A stretch of DNA of 64,000 nucleotides from JAVKEN01 sp040221415 (lineage in GTDB: Bacteria; Pseudomonadota; Alphaproteobacteria; Rickettsiales; JABSSG01). This document shows, in pieces, positions 30,201 to 37,854 of the stretch. Made by a program: the position numbers and the translations under genes. How positions within the stretch are numbered: position 1 is the stretch's first letter; every line of letters begins with the position of its first letter. Location: positions 5,608 through 69,607 of the forward strand of contig JAVKEN010000005.1 in NCBI GenBank assembly GCA_040221415.1, read 5' to 3'. The notes beneath the pieces were generated by a model, which saw nothing but the letters and a program-made list of their open reading frames with translations, made no database searches and had not been told where the DNA came from.

Positions 30201-30467
30201 TGGGCTTACGTTGAGTCCTTGAAGATCCGCGATCAAATCTTTTTCTTCTTTTTGAAACCAACTAAAAAGTACATCTTTGATTCTCTCATACATCTCTGAT
30301 GAAGCTGATTTTGTAAAAGTAATACAAAGAATGCTTTCAGGTGGTTGGCCACTGAGCAGTATTCTTAACACTCTGTCGACAAGGAGTTTTGTTTTACCAG
30401 ACCCAGCCGATGCTGAAACCCAAATATTTTTCGTTGGATCTGATGCTTCTAAATATGATTTAATCAC
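27234..30467 (-). CDS. addA: Double-strand break repair helicase-nuclease AddA
   Basis: AddA is the UvrD-like subunit of the AddAB recombination enzyme. The 1077-residue protein starts at GTG. It has Walker A SASAGSGKT (about 18-26), motif II with VDESQDTS, and later helicase motifs including LLTIHGAKGLQ and YVAITRAKDQLY. A C-terminal PD-(D/E)xK nuclease has GVADLI and ILDYKF (about 1015-1040). Both activities look intact. The partner addB, usually directly upstream in alphaproteobacteria, is not in this window. Confidence 0.93.
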   Translation of the reverse strand: MIKSYLEASDPTKNIWVSASAGSGKTKLLVDRVLRILLSGQPPESILCITFTKSASSEMYERIKDVLFSWFQKEEKDLIADLQGLNVSPTKTIITKARHLIYKILDDNTPLKISTIHSLCQDIINTFPYESGIAGDFQILDENDKCELINQAALDILKQKLPKESNVNFLFENLSERSFFQLIEELMSYENESSEWTDIEENYARLVKRVEEYFKLESRINYPKNIDALALRVKFTCAKFSEHIDDISVLSELNEAIKINNPEKLLDSLVEILYTQSYTPRKRLLTSHQTSKAGRLENELISIQNDLSDILEEKYAIYQARLSKSLCELRIILHRHYNKLKIQKGFIDYNDLIRYASHLLSVPRNKSAVFHKIFPKLRHILVDESQDTSIEQWKIILSLKEEILSDENSSIFVVGDEKQSIYSFQGSSPIIFSAIEEKIKEYLKTYKKSLSKVHLNSSFRTSQLILDCVDEIFSDINYNFSSPLTQNYIKHISRAKQNFSKIEVSPTIIPLKREKIESRWILPTEHNDSSSPLEINANLVASKVKSLVESGENPEDIMILVQKRDRHTLLISRLLKEKNIPFSGLDRISLTNNIIVKDLISFGKFLLFQYDDLNLAALLKSPIFDVSEENLYKLCYKRKNDVWKEILNSEQQEILHVQKVLKYYLEFSTSQIFDLYFDLLVKKGIKQKYLSEYGSVAEDIINHFLDICESQQNKHNGSLLNFLDWLEKTQIIIKQEANLSSENVNLLTIHGAKGLQSKIVILADAVSTPRPSGNQFWDSVNNIPIYGVNSPILCKEFQESKKINNEKIISEYYRLLYVAITRAKDQLYIFGYSNYQSLPQNSWMKYIIKTCENTLIAKNISDIFGYDLINKNANNFANTLSTKKYFIQNNIEPVRPLRKKTTSSKNQITLNFEDFKNNKSIETTNQNYDLEATSKGVMMHKILEHIISEESYDLTEIIFNHSKKFHMTLNKSERIRLENFIRKVEDMISSSNQVMKEKAFLFNKDGKYRKGVADLIIIKGDLIKILDYKFSARTEETQKNYKLQLEYYKEALEKIYTAHRIECYLGWINESLIEQII

Positions 30468-30469
30468 CT

Positions 30470-30946
30470 TTAGGGTTGTATATTTTGAATTAATTTTCCT
30501 GAGTTAGGGATAAAATTTTTCCACAATTCTATATCTATCTCAAATTGTTTGAAAGATCCGGGTAAACAAGATATGTGGCTTTCGTCTTTGCACAGGTTGC
30601 ATCCTATTTCGCTTATAATTGGGTTATGTCCTACAATTAACACGTTGCTGTATTTATCATTAATATCTGTAATAATTTTATTTAAATTTTTATCTTCATA
30701 TGAATATAAACTCTCGCTCCATTCTACCTCAAAACTTGCTTTTTGGTTCGATTTAATTATTTCAAAAGTTTGTTTGGCTCTCTTGATAGGTGAGCTTATT
30801 ATAAAATCAAATATGATGTTGTGGCTTTTAAGTTTGTTTGCTAAATTTTCAATATCTAGCCTTCCTTCTTCGCTCAAAATTCTAGATCTGTCATCTAGAG
30901 GGTTCTGCGGTGATTTTCCATGACGTAGAATAGATATGTATTTCAT
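30470..30946 (-). CDS. SixA-like histidine phosphatase
   Basis: This 158-residue protein begins at the ATG 30946; a TTG seven codons earlier is less likely. The histidine phosphatase motif LRHGKS is at about residue 6 (catalytic His), and the second catalytic His is in VGHNPIISEIG. The length fits SixA, which dephosphorylates histidine phosphotransfer domains or PTS proteins. The substrate is unknown here; ChpT or a phosphotransfer protein would be a guess. It lies upstream of addA on the same strand, 2 bases apart. Confidence 0.85.
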   Translation of the reverse strand: MKYISILRHGKSPQNPLDDRSRILSEEGRLDIENLANKLKSHNIIFDFIISSPIKRAKQTFEIIKSNQKASFEVEWSESLYSYEDKNLNKIITDINDKYSNVLIVGHNPIISEIGCNLCKDESHISCLPGSFKQFEIDIELWKNFIPNSGKLIQNIQP

Positions 30947-31013
30947 AATTAGAGTTGGAATTTGCAAAGAATATTATTATAAATGATCTGATATAACAAG
31001 ATTTTACTAAAAA

Positions 31014-31775
31014 ATGTTGATTCTACTTTCTCCAGCAAAAACTTTAGATGAGATGCCTTTAAATCTCTCAATTAAGTCTACCGATCCTTATTTTCAAAAA
31101 GAGATTAGGGAATTAGTTGCTGTTATGAGAAAGAAGTCGTCCGATGATCTTCAAAAATTGATGGGCGTTAGTAAAAAAATTGCTGAATTAAATTATCAAA
31201 GGTACCAGGACTTCTCTGAAAAGTACACTAATCAAAATTCTAAGCCCTCTTTGTTTATGTTTAAGGGCGAGGTTTATAATGAAATGCAAGTTGCTGATTA
31301 CAAAGAAAGTGATTTGAATTTTGCGCAAAAGCACCTATACATCATTTCTGGCCTATATGGCTTGTTAAGGCCTCTAGATAAAATGCAGCCATACCGTCTT
31401 GAGATGAGTACTAGGCTTAAAACTAAATTTGGTAAAAATCTATACGATTTCTGGGGCAATAGAATTGTCACCACCCTTAATAAGAGTGAAGAAAGTGATG
31501 TTTTAATAAACCTTGCTTCAAAAGAGTATTTTAGCTCTGTAAATACTGCTATGTTTAATGGTAGGATTGTTAATATTCACTTTAAAGTGAATAAAGGAGG
31601 AGCATTAAAAGTTGTTGGAATTATTGCAAAGAGGGCGAGGGGATCTATGGCAGACTATATAATAAAGAACAAAATAAGAAATCTAGAATTAATAAAAAAT
31701 TTTAAAGGGCAGGGTTTTAGGTTTGACGAAAAACTGTCGAATTTAGAGAATTTTGTTTTTGTAAAATCCACATAA
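31014..31775 (+). CDS. yaaA: Peroxide stress protein YaaA
   Basis: YaaA (DUF328) lowers free iron and protects DNA during hydrogen peroxide stress in Escherichia coli. The 253-residue protein has the family opening MLILLSPAKTLD, the FMFKGEVYNEM segment, and the SGLYGLLRPLDKMQPYRLEM signature (about 114-133). It starts a short plus-strand pair with a methyltransferase 7 bases downstream. Confidence 0.95.
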   Translation: MLILLSPAKTLDEMPLNLSIKSTDPYFQKEIRELVAVMRKKSSDDLQKLMGVSKKIAELNYQRYQDFSEKYTNQNSKPSLFMFKGEVYNEMQVADYKESDLNFAQKHLYIISGLYGLLRPLDKMQPYRLEMSTRLKTKFGKNLYDFWGNRIVTTLNKSEESDVLINLASKEYFSSVNTAMFNGRIVNIHFKVNKGGALKVVGIIAKRARGSMADYIIKNKIRNLELIKNFKGQGFRFDEKLSNLENFVFVKST

Positions 31776-31782
31776 ATATAGT

Positions 31783-32493
31783 TTGTTCAATCACACGTTA
31801 CTTTTAGATAGACGCAGGAGGTTAGGTAAGAGATTCCATAAAGCAAACTTCTTGCACAAGATTTCAAATGATGAGATTTGCTTTAGAGCTAGAGTAATTA
31901 GTGATAAATATGGAAAAGTTTTGGAGGTGGGCTGCAGAGGAGACTTTCTAGAAAAAGAAATTATAGAAAATATTAAATTTTCTAAATACAACAAAATTAG
32001 CGAGATCGAGGTAGGTGATTTTGAGGAAAAAGATTACGATCTTATAATAAGCAGCTTATCATTCCATTATTTAAATGATTTTAGGGAGTTCATGCTAAAA
32101 TTGCATAAAATTCTTGCTCCTAAGGGTGTATTGATTTTTTCTATCTTCGGTAACGATACCTTGCTTGATTTCAAAAGAAAAATAGCTGAAATTGAGATGA
32201 AAAATATTGGTGCTGCGTACCAGAGAATTATTCCTATGATCAGAGATCAAGACATTTCCCATACTTTAAATGCTTCTGGGTTTACAGAGGTAGTTGTTGA
32301 TTCGATGCGTCAAGGGGTTGTATATCAGGATCTAAGCTCTCTTGCGAGGGATGTGAGGTTGATGGCTGAGAATAATATTATGGATTCTGTGAAAAGCAAA
32401 ATAAATAAGAAGGTTTTCTTAGATTTGCAGAAAAATTATAATAATAAGGTTTTTGAGAATTTCGATATGATTTTTGCTACTGCCATAAAATAA
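31783..32493 (+). CDS. SAM-dependent methyltransferase, NDUFAF5-like
   Basis: The 236-residue protein starts at TTG. The N-terminal arginine-rich stretch (LLDRRRRLGKR), followed by a class I methyltransferase fold, resembles alphaproteobacterial relatives of the mitochondrial complex I assembly factor NDUFAF5. Motif I reads VLEVGCRGD instead of the usual VLEVGCGTG, and the post-I region has DYDLIISSLSFHYLND. BioC is a related alternative, but no biotin gene is near. Its stop codon touches the encoded CCA of the convergent tRNA-Val. Confidence 0.78.
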   Translation: MFNHTLLLDRRRRLGKRFHKANFLHKISNDEICFRARVISDKYGKVLEVGCRGDFLEKEIIENIKFSKYNKISEIEVGDFEEKDYDLIISSLSFHYLNDFREFMLKLHKILAPKGVLIFSIFGNDTLLDFKRKIAEIEMKNIGAAYQRIIPMIRDQDISHTLNASGFTEVVVDSMRQGVVYQDLSSLARDVRLMAENNIMDSVKSKINKKVFLDLQKNYNNKVFENFDMIFATAIK

Positions 32494-32570
<77 letters not shown>

Positions 32571-32641
32571 TTAAGGGAGTTGTATTAATATCAATTAAAC
32601 AATTTCGAGTAAATAATTTTTTGTACTTTTACTTTTATTGG

Positions 32642-32669
32642 TTGAAAAAAAGACAGTAAATCGTATAAA
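32642..32669 (+). promoter_or_regulatory. Predicted promoter of the pnt-tlc operon
   Basis: TTGAAA (32642-32647), a 16-base spacer and TATAAA (32664-32669) lie 23 bases before the pntAA start. It is the only obvious promoter in the 122-base gap and would serve pntAA-pntAB-pntB-tlc1, which overlap or nearly touch. Confidence 0.55.
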
Positions 32670-32692
32670 GTTACACAAACTACTTTGCTAAC

Positions 32693-33826
32693 ATGAAAAT
32701 CGCAATTTTACGAGAAAGACAAGTTTCAGAAAATAGGGTGGCAATAACTCCCGATTTAGTGAAATCGTACAAAGATATGGGCTTTGAGGTCTGTATAGAA
32801 GGTGGAGCTGGTACTGCAGCCAGCTACAGCGATGAGTGTTTTGAAAGTGCTGGGGCAAAAATATCCAAAGTACTTCTAGAAATTCTCGCTGATGCAGATA
32901 TCTTGTTGAAGGTACAAAACTCACCGACTGATGAAAAAGTTGAACTTGAATATATGAAAGAGGGTTCAATTATTATTGGCATGATGTCGCCATTTGAAAA
33001 TGCCAAATATTTTGAGAATGCTAATGCTAAGAAAATTAATATTTTCTCGATGGAATTTGTGCCAAGAATTACAAGAGCGCAGAGCATGGATGTTCTGTCT
33101 TCTCAAAGCAATTTAGCTGGATATCGTGCTGTTATTGAAGCTTCGTACCATTACTCAAAACTGTTTCCAATGTTGATGACTGCTGCTGGGACTATATCTC
33201 CGGCTAAAGTATTAATTCTTGGAGCTGGGGTTGCCGGCTTGCAAGCAATTGCTACAGCTAAAAGATTAGGAGCTGTCGTAAATGTTTTTGATGTTAGGGC
33301 CGCAGCAAAAGAGCAAGTTGAAAGCTTGGGAGCTAAGTTTGTTGAAGTTGAATCAGATGAGGATATGGAAACTTCGGGAGGTTATGCAAAAGAGGCTTCG
33401 GAGGAATATAAGAGAAAGCAGTCAAGGTTAATAGATGAATATGTTGTTAAGTCCGACATTGTTATAACGACAGCTTTGATACCTGGGAAAAAAGCTCCTA
33501 CCCTTGTTACAAGACGGATGGTTGAGGATATGAAATCTGGTTCGGTTGTTATTGACCTAGCTGCAATTTCAGGTGGAAATTGTGAATTGACAGAGCTTGA
33601 TAATATTGTGGAGTTTGAAGGAAAAAAAATTGTAGGTCTTAGAAATATATTGTCTTCAGTAGCTACCGATGCAAGCAAGATGTATTCAAAAAATCTGTAT
33701 AACTTTGTAAAGTTACTTTTTGATAGCGATGAGAAAAAAATTCAAATTAACCTGGACGATGAAATTATAAAGCACTCACTAATTACTAGTGAAGGAAAAG
33801 TGATTAATGAAAGGTTGAAGACGTAG
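32693..33826 (+). CDS. pntAA: NAD(P) transhydrogenase alpha subunit, NAD-binding part
   Basis: This subunit carries domain I, which binds NAD(H), of the proton-translocating transhydrogenase. The enzyme uses the proton gradient to make NADPH from NADH. The 377-residue protein opens MKIAILRERQVSENRVAITP and has the Rossmann loop LGAGVAGLQAIATAKRLGA (about 178). It ends before the membrane helices, which are in the next gene, so alpha is split as in alphaproteobacteria such as Rhodospirillum. It precedes pntAB by 2 bases. Confidence 0.96.
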   Translation: MKIAILRERQVSENRVAITPDLVKSYKDMGFEVCIEGGAGTAASYSDECFESAGAKISKVLLEILADADILLKVQNSPTDEKVELEYMKEGSIIIGMMSPFENAKYFENANAKKINIFSMEFVPRITRAQSMDVLSSQSNLAGYRAVIEASYHYSKLFPMLMTAAGTISPAKVLILGAGVAGLQAIATAKRLGAVVNVFDVRAAAKEQVESLGAKFVEVESDEDMETSGGYAKEASEEYKRKQSRLIDEYVVKSDIVITTALIPGKKAPTLVTRRMVEDMKSGSVVIDLAAISGGNCELTELDNIVEFEGKKIVGLRNILSSVATDASKMYSKNLYNFVKLLFDSDEKKIQINLDDEIIKHSLITSEGKVINERLKT

Positions 33827-33828
33827 GA

Positions 33829-34239
33829 ATGAAAAAATCTATTAGCAAAATTGAATCTCTCTCAGGTGAGATTGTTACAAAAGCAAAGCAGATTGTTGTT
33901 GAGGCTGGAAATGCTGGCTCCAGCACGACTGAGTGCTCTAATGTGGTTAGTGGAGTAGATCCTTTTGTGTTTGCAGTCACAGTGTTTATCCTGGCTTGTT
34001 TCATTGGGTACTATGTTGTTTGGAAGGTGACGCCTGCTCTTCATACCCCGTTAATGTCAGTCACAAATGCTATCTCTGGAATTATTATTGTGGGTGCAAT
34101 GATTGCACTTGGTCCTAAGGGAATGGGGGTTTCTCAGGTGGTTGGGTTCATTTCAGTTGTAATTGCCTCAATAAATATTTTTGGTGGATTTGTTGTCACT
34201 AACAGAATGTTACAAATGTTTAAAAAGAAAAGTAAATGA
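33829..34239 (+). CDS. pntAB: NAD(P) transhydrogenase alpha subunit, membrane part
   Basis: This 136-residue protein supplies the alpha-subunit transmembrane helices of the proton channel. It has a hydrophilic N-terminal 40 residues and then helices beginning PFVFAVTVFILACFIGYYVVW, with the conserved TPALHTPLMSVTNAISG. It overlaps pntB by 4 bases. Confidence 0.96.
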   Translation: MKKSISKIESLSGEIVTKAKQIVVEAGNAGSSTTECSNVVSGVDPFVFAVTVFILACFIGYYVVWKVTPALHTPLMSVTNAISGIIIVGAMIALGPKGMGVSQVVGFISVVIASINIFGGFVVTNRMLQMFKKKSK

Positions 34240-35633
34240 TACCTGCATATATCTCGTTCGCATATTTATTTTCAGGAGTGTGTTTTATTCTAGCTATCAA
34301 AGGCCTGGCATCTCCTAAGTCGGCGCGCCAAGGTAATATATATGGTATAATTGGTATGATAAGCGCTATTGCAGCCACTGCTTATTATCCAGGTGTCGAG
34401 AATAGAGAAATCATTCTTGGTGGTGTTGCGCTTGGTGGTGTGATTGGGGTAGTTATTGCTCTTAGAATTAAAATGACTGCAATGCCACAACTTGTTGCAG
34501 CGTTTCATTCCCTTGTTGGTTTGGCAGCTGTATTAATTGCAGCAGGAGCATTAATTAGTCCAGCAAGCTATGGAATTGGCAAGTCGGGCGGTATTAGTTT
34601 AGCGAACCTAATAGAAATGATTTTAGGAGCTATCATTGGCGCGATTACATTTACTGGCTCAGTAATTGCATTTATGAAATTACAAGGAATTATGAAAAGC
34701 AAGCCGATAAGATTCAAGGGTCAGCATGTAGTTAACTCTTTAATTACTGTAACAATAATTATTTTATCAATAAAATTTTGTCAGACTGAATCACTCTGGT
34801 TGTTTATTTTAATATCTTTAGTGTCAGCTGTTCTTGGGATTCTTTTAATTATTCCTATTGGTGGAGCAGACATGCCAGTAGTCGTGTCTATGCTCAATTC
34901 TTATTCTGGTTGGGCAGCAGCAGGAATTGGATTTACTTTAAACAATAGTCTTTTAATTATTACTGGAGCAATTGTTGGTTCTAGTGGTGCAATACTTAGC
35001 TACATAATGTGTAAGGCAATGAATCGTTCGATATTTAATGTGATATTTGGAGGATTCAGTGATGCTCCAACATCATCTAATGATTCGGAAGACGATGACA
35101 GAACCACACAAGCAAGTAACCCTGAAGATGCTGCGTTCATGATGAAGAATTCCTCGTCTGTTATTATAGTTCCAGGTTATGGAATGGCGGTTGCTCAGGC
35201 TCAGCACGCTTTGAAAGAGATGGATGAAATTCTTGAGAAAAGTGGCATCAAGGTGCGTTATGCAATCCACCCAGTTGCAGGAAGAATGCCAGGACATATG
35301 AATGTATTACTTGCGGAAGCTGGAATAAGTTACGATAAAGTGTTTGAATTAGAAGATATCAACAGAGAGTTTGGTTCAACAGATGTGGTATATGTTATTG
35401 GAGCTAATGATGTAACAAATCCTTCTGCAAAAACAGACAAAGCAAGCCCAATATACGGGATGCCTATTCTTGATGTGGAAAATGCAAAAACAATTCTGTT
35501 TGTTAAAAGATCAATGTCACCTGGTTATGCCGGAGTTCAAAACGAATTATTTTTCCGTGATAACACATACATGTTGTTTGGTGATGCAAAAAAAATGACA
35601 GAAAATATCGTTAAGGAACTCGAAAATCAATGA
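34236..35633 (+). CDS. pntB: NAD(P) transhydrogenase beta subunit
   Basis: PntB carries the remaining membrane helices and the NADP(H)-binding domain III. The 465-residue protein has a membrane part to about 270, then an acidic linker rich in Ser and Asp. The NADP site is seen as VPGYGMAVAQAQ (about 310), AGRMPGHMNVLLAEA and GANDVTNP. It overlaps tlc1 by 4 bases (ATGA), so translation of the first translocase is likely coupled to transhydrogenase. Confidence 0.96.
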   Translation: MIPAYISFAYLFSGVCFILAIKGLASPKSARQGNIYGIIGMISAIAATAYYPGVENREIILGGVALGGVIGVVIALRIKMTAMPQLVAAFHSLVGLAAVLIAAGALISPASYGIGKSGGISLANLIEMILGAIIGAITFTGSVIAFMKLQGIMKSKPIRFKGQHVVNSLITVTIIILSIKFCQTESLWLFILISLVSAVLGILLIIPIGGADMPVVVSMLNSYSGWAAAGIGFTLNNSLLIITGAIVGSSGAILSYIMCKAMNRSIFNVIFGGFSDAPTSSNDSEDDDRTTQASNPEDAAFMMKNSSSVIIVPGYGMAVAQAQHALKEMDEILEKSGIKVRYAIHPVAGRMPGHMNVLLAEAGISYDKVFELEDINREFGSTDVVYVIGANDVTNPSAKTDKASPIYGMPILDVENAKTILFVKRSMSPGYAGVQNELFFRDNTYMLFGDAKKMTENIVKELENQ

Positions 35634-37159
35634 GTGCAAAAATTTTAGATGTAATCCAAAATTTTTTGTGGCCAATTAAACGTCACGAGCTCAAAAAGTT
35701 CTTCCCAATGGCGTTCATGCTATTTTTTATTTTATTTAATTACTCAGTTTTAAGGGTTTTGAAGGACAGTTTAGTTATACCTGCTCTTGGAGCTGAGGCG
35801 GTCAGCTTTATCAAGTCGTATTTTGTTGTGCCTTGTGCTGTGGTATTCGCGCTATTATATGCAAAGATGACTAATTTAATGAATTTCAACAGAATATTTT
35901 TTTCAATCAGCGCTTTCTACTTAGTATATTTTATATTTTTCGGTTTGGTTATATACCCCCATCAAGAGTTTTTTCATCCGTCTTCGTATTTAGTAAATAA
36001 ACTCATTCATGAAAAATATGATCTGTACTTTTTTAGTATTGATATGGATCATTTTAAGTGGTTTATAATTATATTTGGTAAATGGTCGTTTGTACTAAAT
36101 TACATACTTGCTGAATTATGGGGATCATCAATGATCTTCTTATTATTTTGGCAGTTTGCAAATCAAACAGTCAAAACAGAGGAGGCCAAAAGATTTTATC
36201 CAATGTTTGGTTTGATTGGTCATGCAGGTGCGCTTATATCTGGCTATTTGTTGAAATATTTTGCTCATAATAGCGTAACTAACTATTACTTTTTTGGTAT
36301 GGTTTTTGATGATAGCTTTACGGCTTCAGTTTTAGTTAGTGCTTTTATTGCACTGCTTATGATTATCGCAATTTTCTACTATATTAATTATGTTGCTGAG
36401 AAGGAGACTGTGTATATTACAAAGGCCAAACGACCGGAAATGCTTAAGTCTAAATTGTCTATTAGAGAAAGTATCAAAGTTATAATGTCCTCAAAATATT
36501 TAGGATACATAGTGGTCTTAATTTTTTCTTATGGCATTGCTATTAATTTAGTAGAAGGTGTTTGGAAGGATAGAGCAAGAGCTCTTTATTCCAATACTGT
36601 TGACTATGCAGGATTCTCTAGTGATGTGATTGTATATACTGGATATAGTGCAATGTTTTTTATGCTTGCGGGAGCAAACATATTTAAATATTTTGGTTGG
36701 CTGACAGCAGCACTCATTACACCAATTACAATATTTATCACGGGGATTCTTTTTTTCTTACTAGTTGTTTTCTCGGATACTATGTATGCGAACGTAGCAG
36801 CTATGACGATAGTTAACCCATTGTTTCTGACTGTTTTTATTGGAACGATACAGAATGTATTATCAAAAGGTACGAAATACGCTCTGTTTGATTCAACAAA
36901 AGAGATGTCCTATATACCTTTAAATCAAGAGCTTAAAAGCAAAGGGAAGGCAGCTGTAGATGTGATAGGAGCGAGGTTTGCAAAGTCTGGTGGAGCGCAT
37001 GTTCAGTCCTTGATATTTATGATATTTCCTTCTGCTACATATACCTCAATTGCTCCCTATTTAATGGTGGTCTTCTCAATTGTCATGATCATTTGGCTGT
37101 TAGATGTGAAGTTGCTTTATAAGGCCTATACTTTAAAGTTGTCTAAATCAAAGAGCTAA
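35630..37159 (+). CDS. tlc: Nucleotide translocase of the Tlc/NTT family (1)
   Basis: Tlc carriers exchange bacterial ADP for host ATP, or move other nucleotides, across the inner membrane. The 509-residue protein has about 11-12 transmembrane helices and opens with FLWPIKRHELKKF. Charged positions important in plant and chlamydial carriers can be located: Lys in LRVLKDSL, Glu in AELWGS, Glu in INLVEG and Lys in LKSKGKAAVD. All are kept, so ATP/ADP exchange is possible. It differs from its two paralogues in FDSTKEM (others FDPTKEM). It is the last gene of the transhydrogenase operon. Confidence 0.95.
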   Translation: MSAKILDVIQNFLWPIKRHELKKFFPMAFMLFFILFNYSVLRVLKDSLVIPALGAEAVSFIKSYFVVPCAVVFALLYAKMTNLMNFNRIFFSISAFYLVYFIFFGLVIYPHQEFFHPSSYLVNKLIHEKYDLYFFSIDMDHFKWFIIIFGKWSFVLNYILAELWGSSMIFLLFWQFANQTVKTEEAKRFYPMFGLIGHAGALISGYLLKYFAHNSVTNYYFFGMVFDDSFTASVLVSAFIALLMIIAIFYYINYVAEKETVYITKAKRPEMLKSKLSIRESIKVIMSSKYLGYIVVLIFSYGIAINLVEGVWKDRARALYSNTVDYAGFSSDVIVYTGYSAMFFMLAGANIFKYFGWLTAALITPITIFITGILFFLLVVFSDTMYANVAAMTIVNPLFLTVFIGTIQNVLSKGTKYALFDSTKEMSYIPLNQELKSKGKAAVDVIGARFAKSGGAHVQSLIFMIFPSATYTSIAPYLMVVFSIVMIIWLLDVKLLYKAYTLKLSKSKS

Positions 37160-37190
37160 TATACCTGTTTGTTGTTGTTTTTTCTTGAAT

Positions 37191-37216
37191 ATATTACTAA
37201 CATTTAAGTGTAATAT
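37191..37216 (+). promoter_or_regulatory. Inverted repeat and possible promoter before the unknown membrane gene
   Basis: ATATTAC (37191-37197) and GTAATAT (37210-37216) form a perfect 7-bp inverted repeat with a 12-base spacer, overlapping a weak TTGAAT-18-TGTAAT promoter. It could be an operator, but AT-rich DNA gives such repeats by chance. Confidence 0.3.
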
Positions 37217-37231
37217 TTTATATAACAAAAC

Positions 37232-37768
37232 ATGATGTCTTTTATAAAGCACTCCAAATATTTTTTCTTTGTCAGGTTCCCTTTGATAATTTTAGTTCTT
37301 GTTCTTACGTTTAAATATATTTTCCCACAGACTGAGTTTGTTGCAACAAATCTTATAGAGCATAAAATAGGCAGCGTAGGATCTAGCGATGACAATAAAT
37401 TTTATAGTTCTGTTATGACCTTTATGGGTGCAATGGCTGCTATGCTGTACTTGTTATACATGATTCTTTATGATGAAATGAAACTTTGCAATAACCATTA
37501 CAGTATGTTGTCAATTAATAGGAGAAAAGTTGTAAGTTCATTTTTGATGATCTTATTCGGAATGTTTTGTTTCACTGTGGTCCATATAATGCCAACTGAT
37601 CAAAGTACATTCATTGAAACTTTGGCGTATACTGGTTTGCTCCTAATGATATTAGCTTTTTGGTACATTGTGATTGCTGCGCTTAATCTCGCATATATCA
37701 ATTTAGATGCCGCTAAAACTTTGAAAAAAGAAATGAAGAGCTCTATTAAGATTAAAGTTTCAAAATAG
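37232..37768 (+). CDS. Unknown membrane protein between translocase genes
   Basis: This 178-residue protein is not recognised. It has about four hydrophobic segments: near 11-30, 62-80, 102-120 and 136-158. A charged loop after the second segment has the NRRK motif, and the C-terminal 25 residues are rich in Lys (KTLKKEMKSSIKIKVSK). No signal peptide cleavage site or catalytic motif is seen. It lies between tlc1 and tlc2 with gaps of 72 and 86 bases, so it may have its own promoter. TTGAAT (37185-37190) and TGTAAT (37209-37214) overlap an ATATTAC/GTAATAT inverted repeat. Confidence 0.75.
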   Translation: MMSFIKHSKYFFFVRFPLIILVLVLTFKYIFPQTEFVATNLIEHKIGSVGSSDDNKFYSSVMTFMGAMAAMLYLLYMILYDEMKLCNNHYSMLSINRRKVVSSFLMILFGMFCFTVVHIMPTDQSTFIETLAYTGLLLMILAFWYIVIAALNLAYINLDAAKTLKKEMKSSIKIKVSK

Positions 37769-37832
37769 AAGTGCTTTCCAGTAAGTAAATCACTTTGAAT
37801 TTCTGTTGACTTATATATTGAAAAAGAATAAA

Positions 37833-37850
37833 AGTTTCCTTTTGGAAACT
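37833..37850 (+). promoter_or_regulatory. Start-proximal hairpin in front of tlc2
   Basis: AGTTTCC (37833-37839), a TTTT loop and GGAAACT (37844-37850) form a perfect 7-bp hairpin ending 4 bases before the tlc2 ATG. The only purine-rich ribosome-binding element, GGAA, lies in its 3' arm and would be sequestered. No T-run follows, so it is not a terminator. Confidence 0.5.
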
Positions 37851-37854
37851 CAAT

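Noticed and set aside
30549..30923. 124-codon plus-strand frame opposite the SixA-like gene
   Set aside because: The minus-strand protein has both catalytic His motifs; the plus frame is a shadow rich in Leu and Ser.
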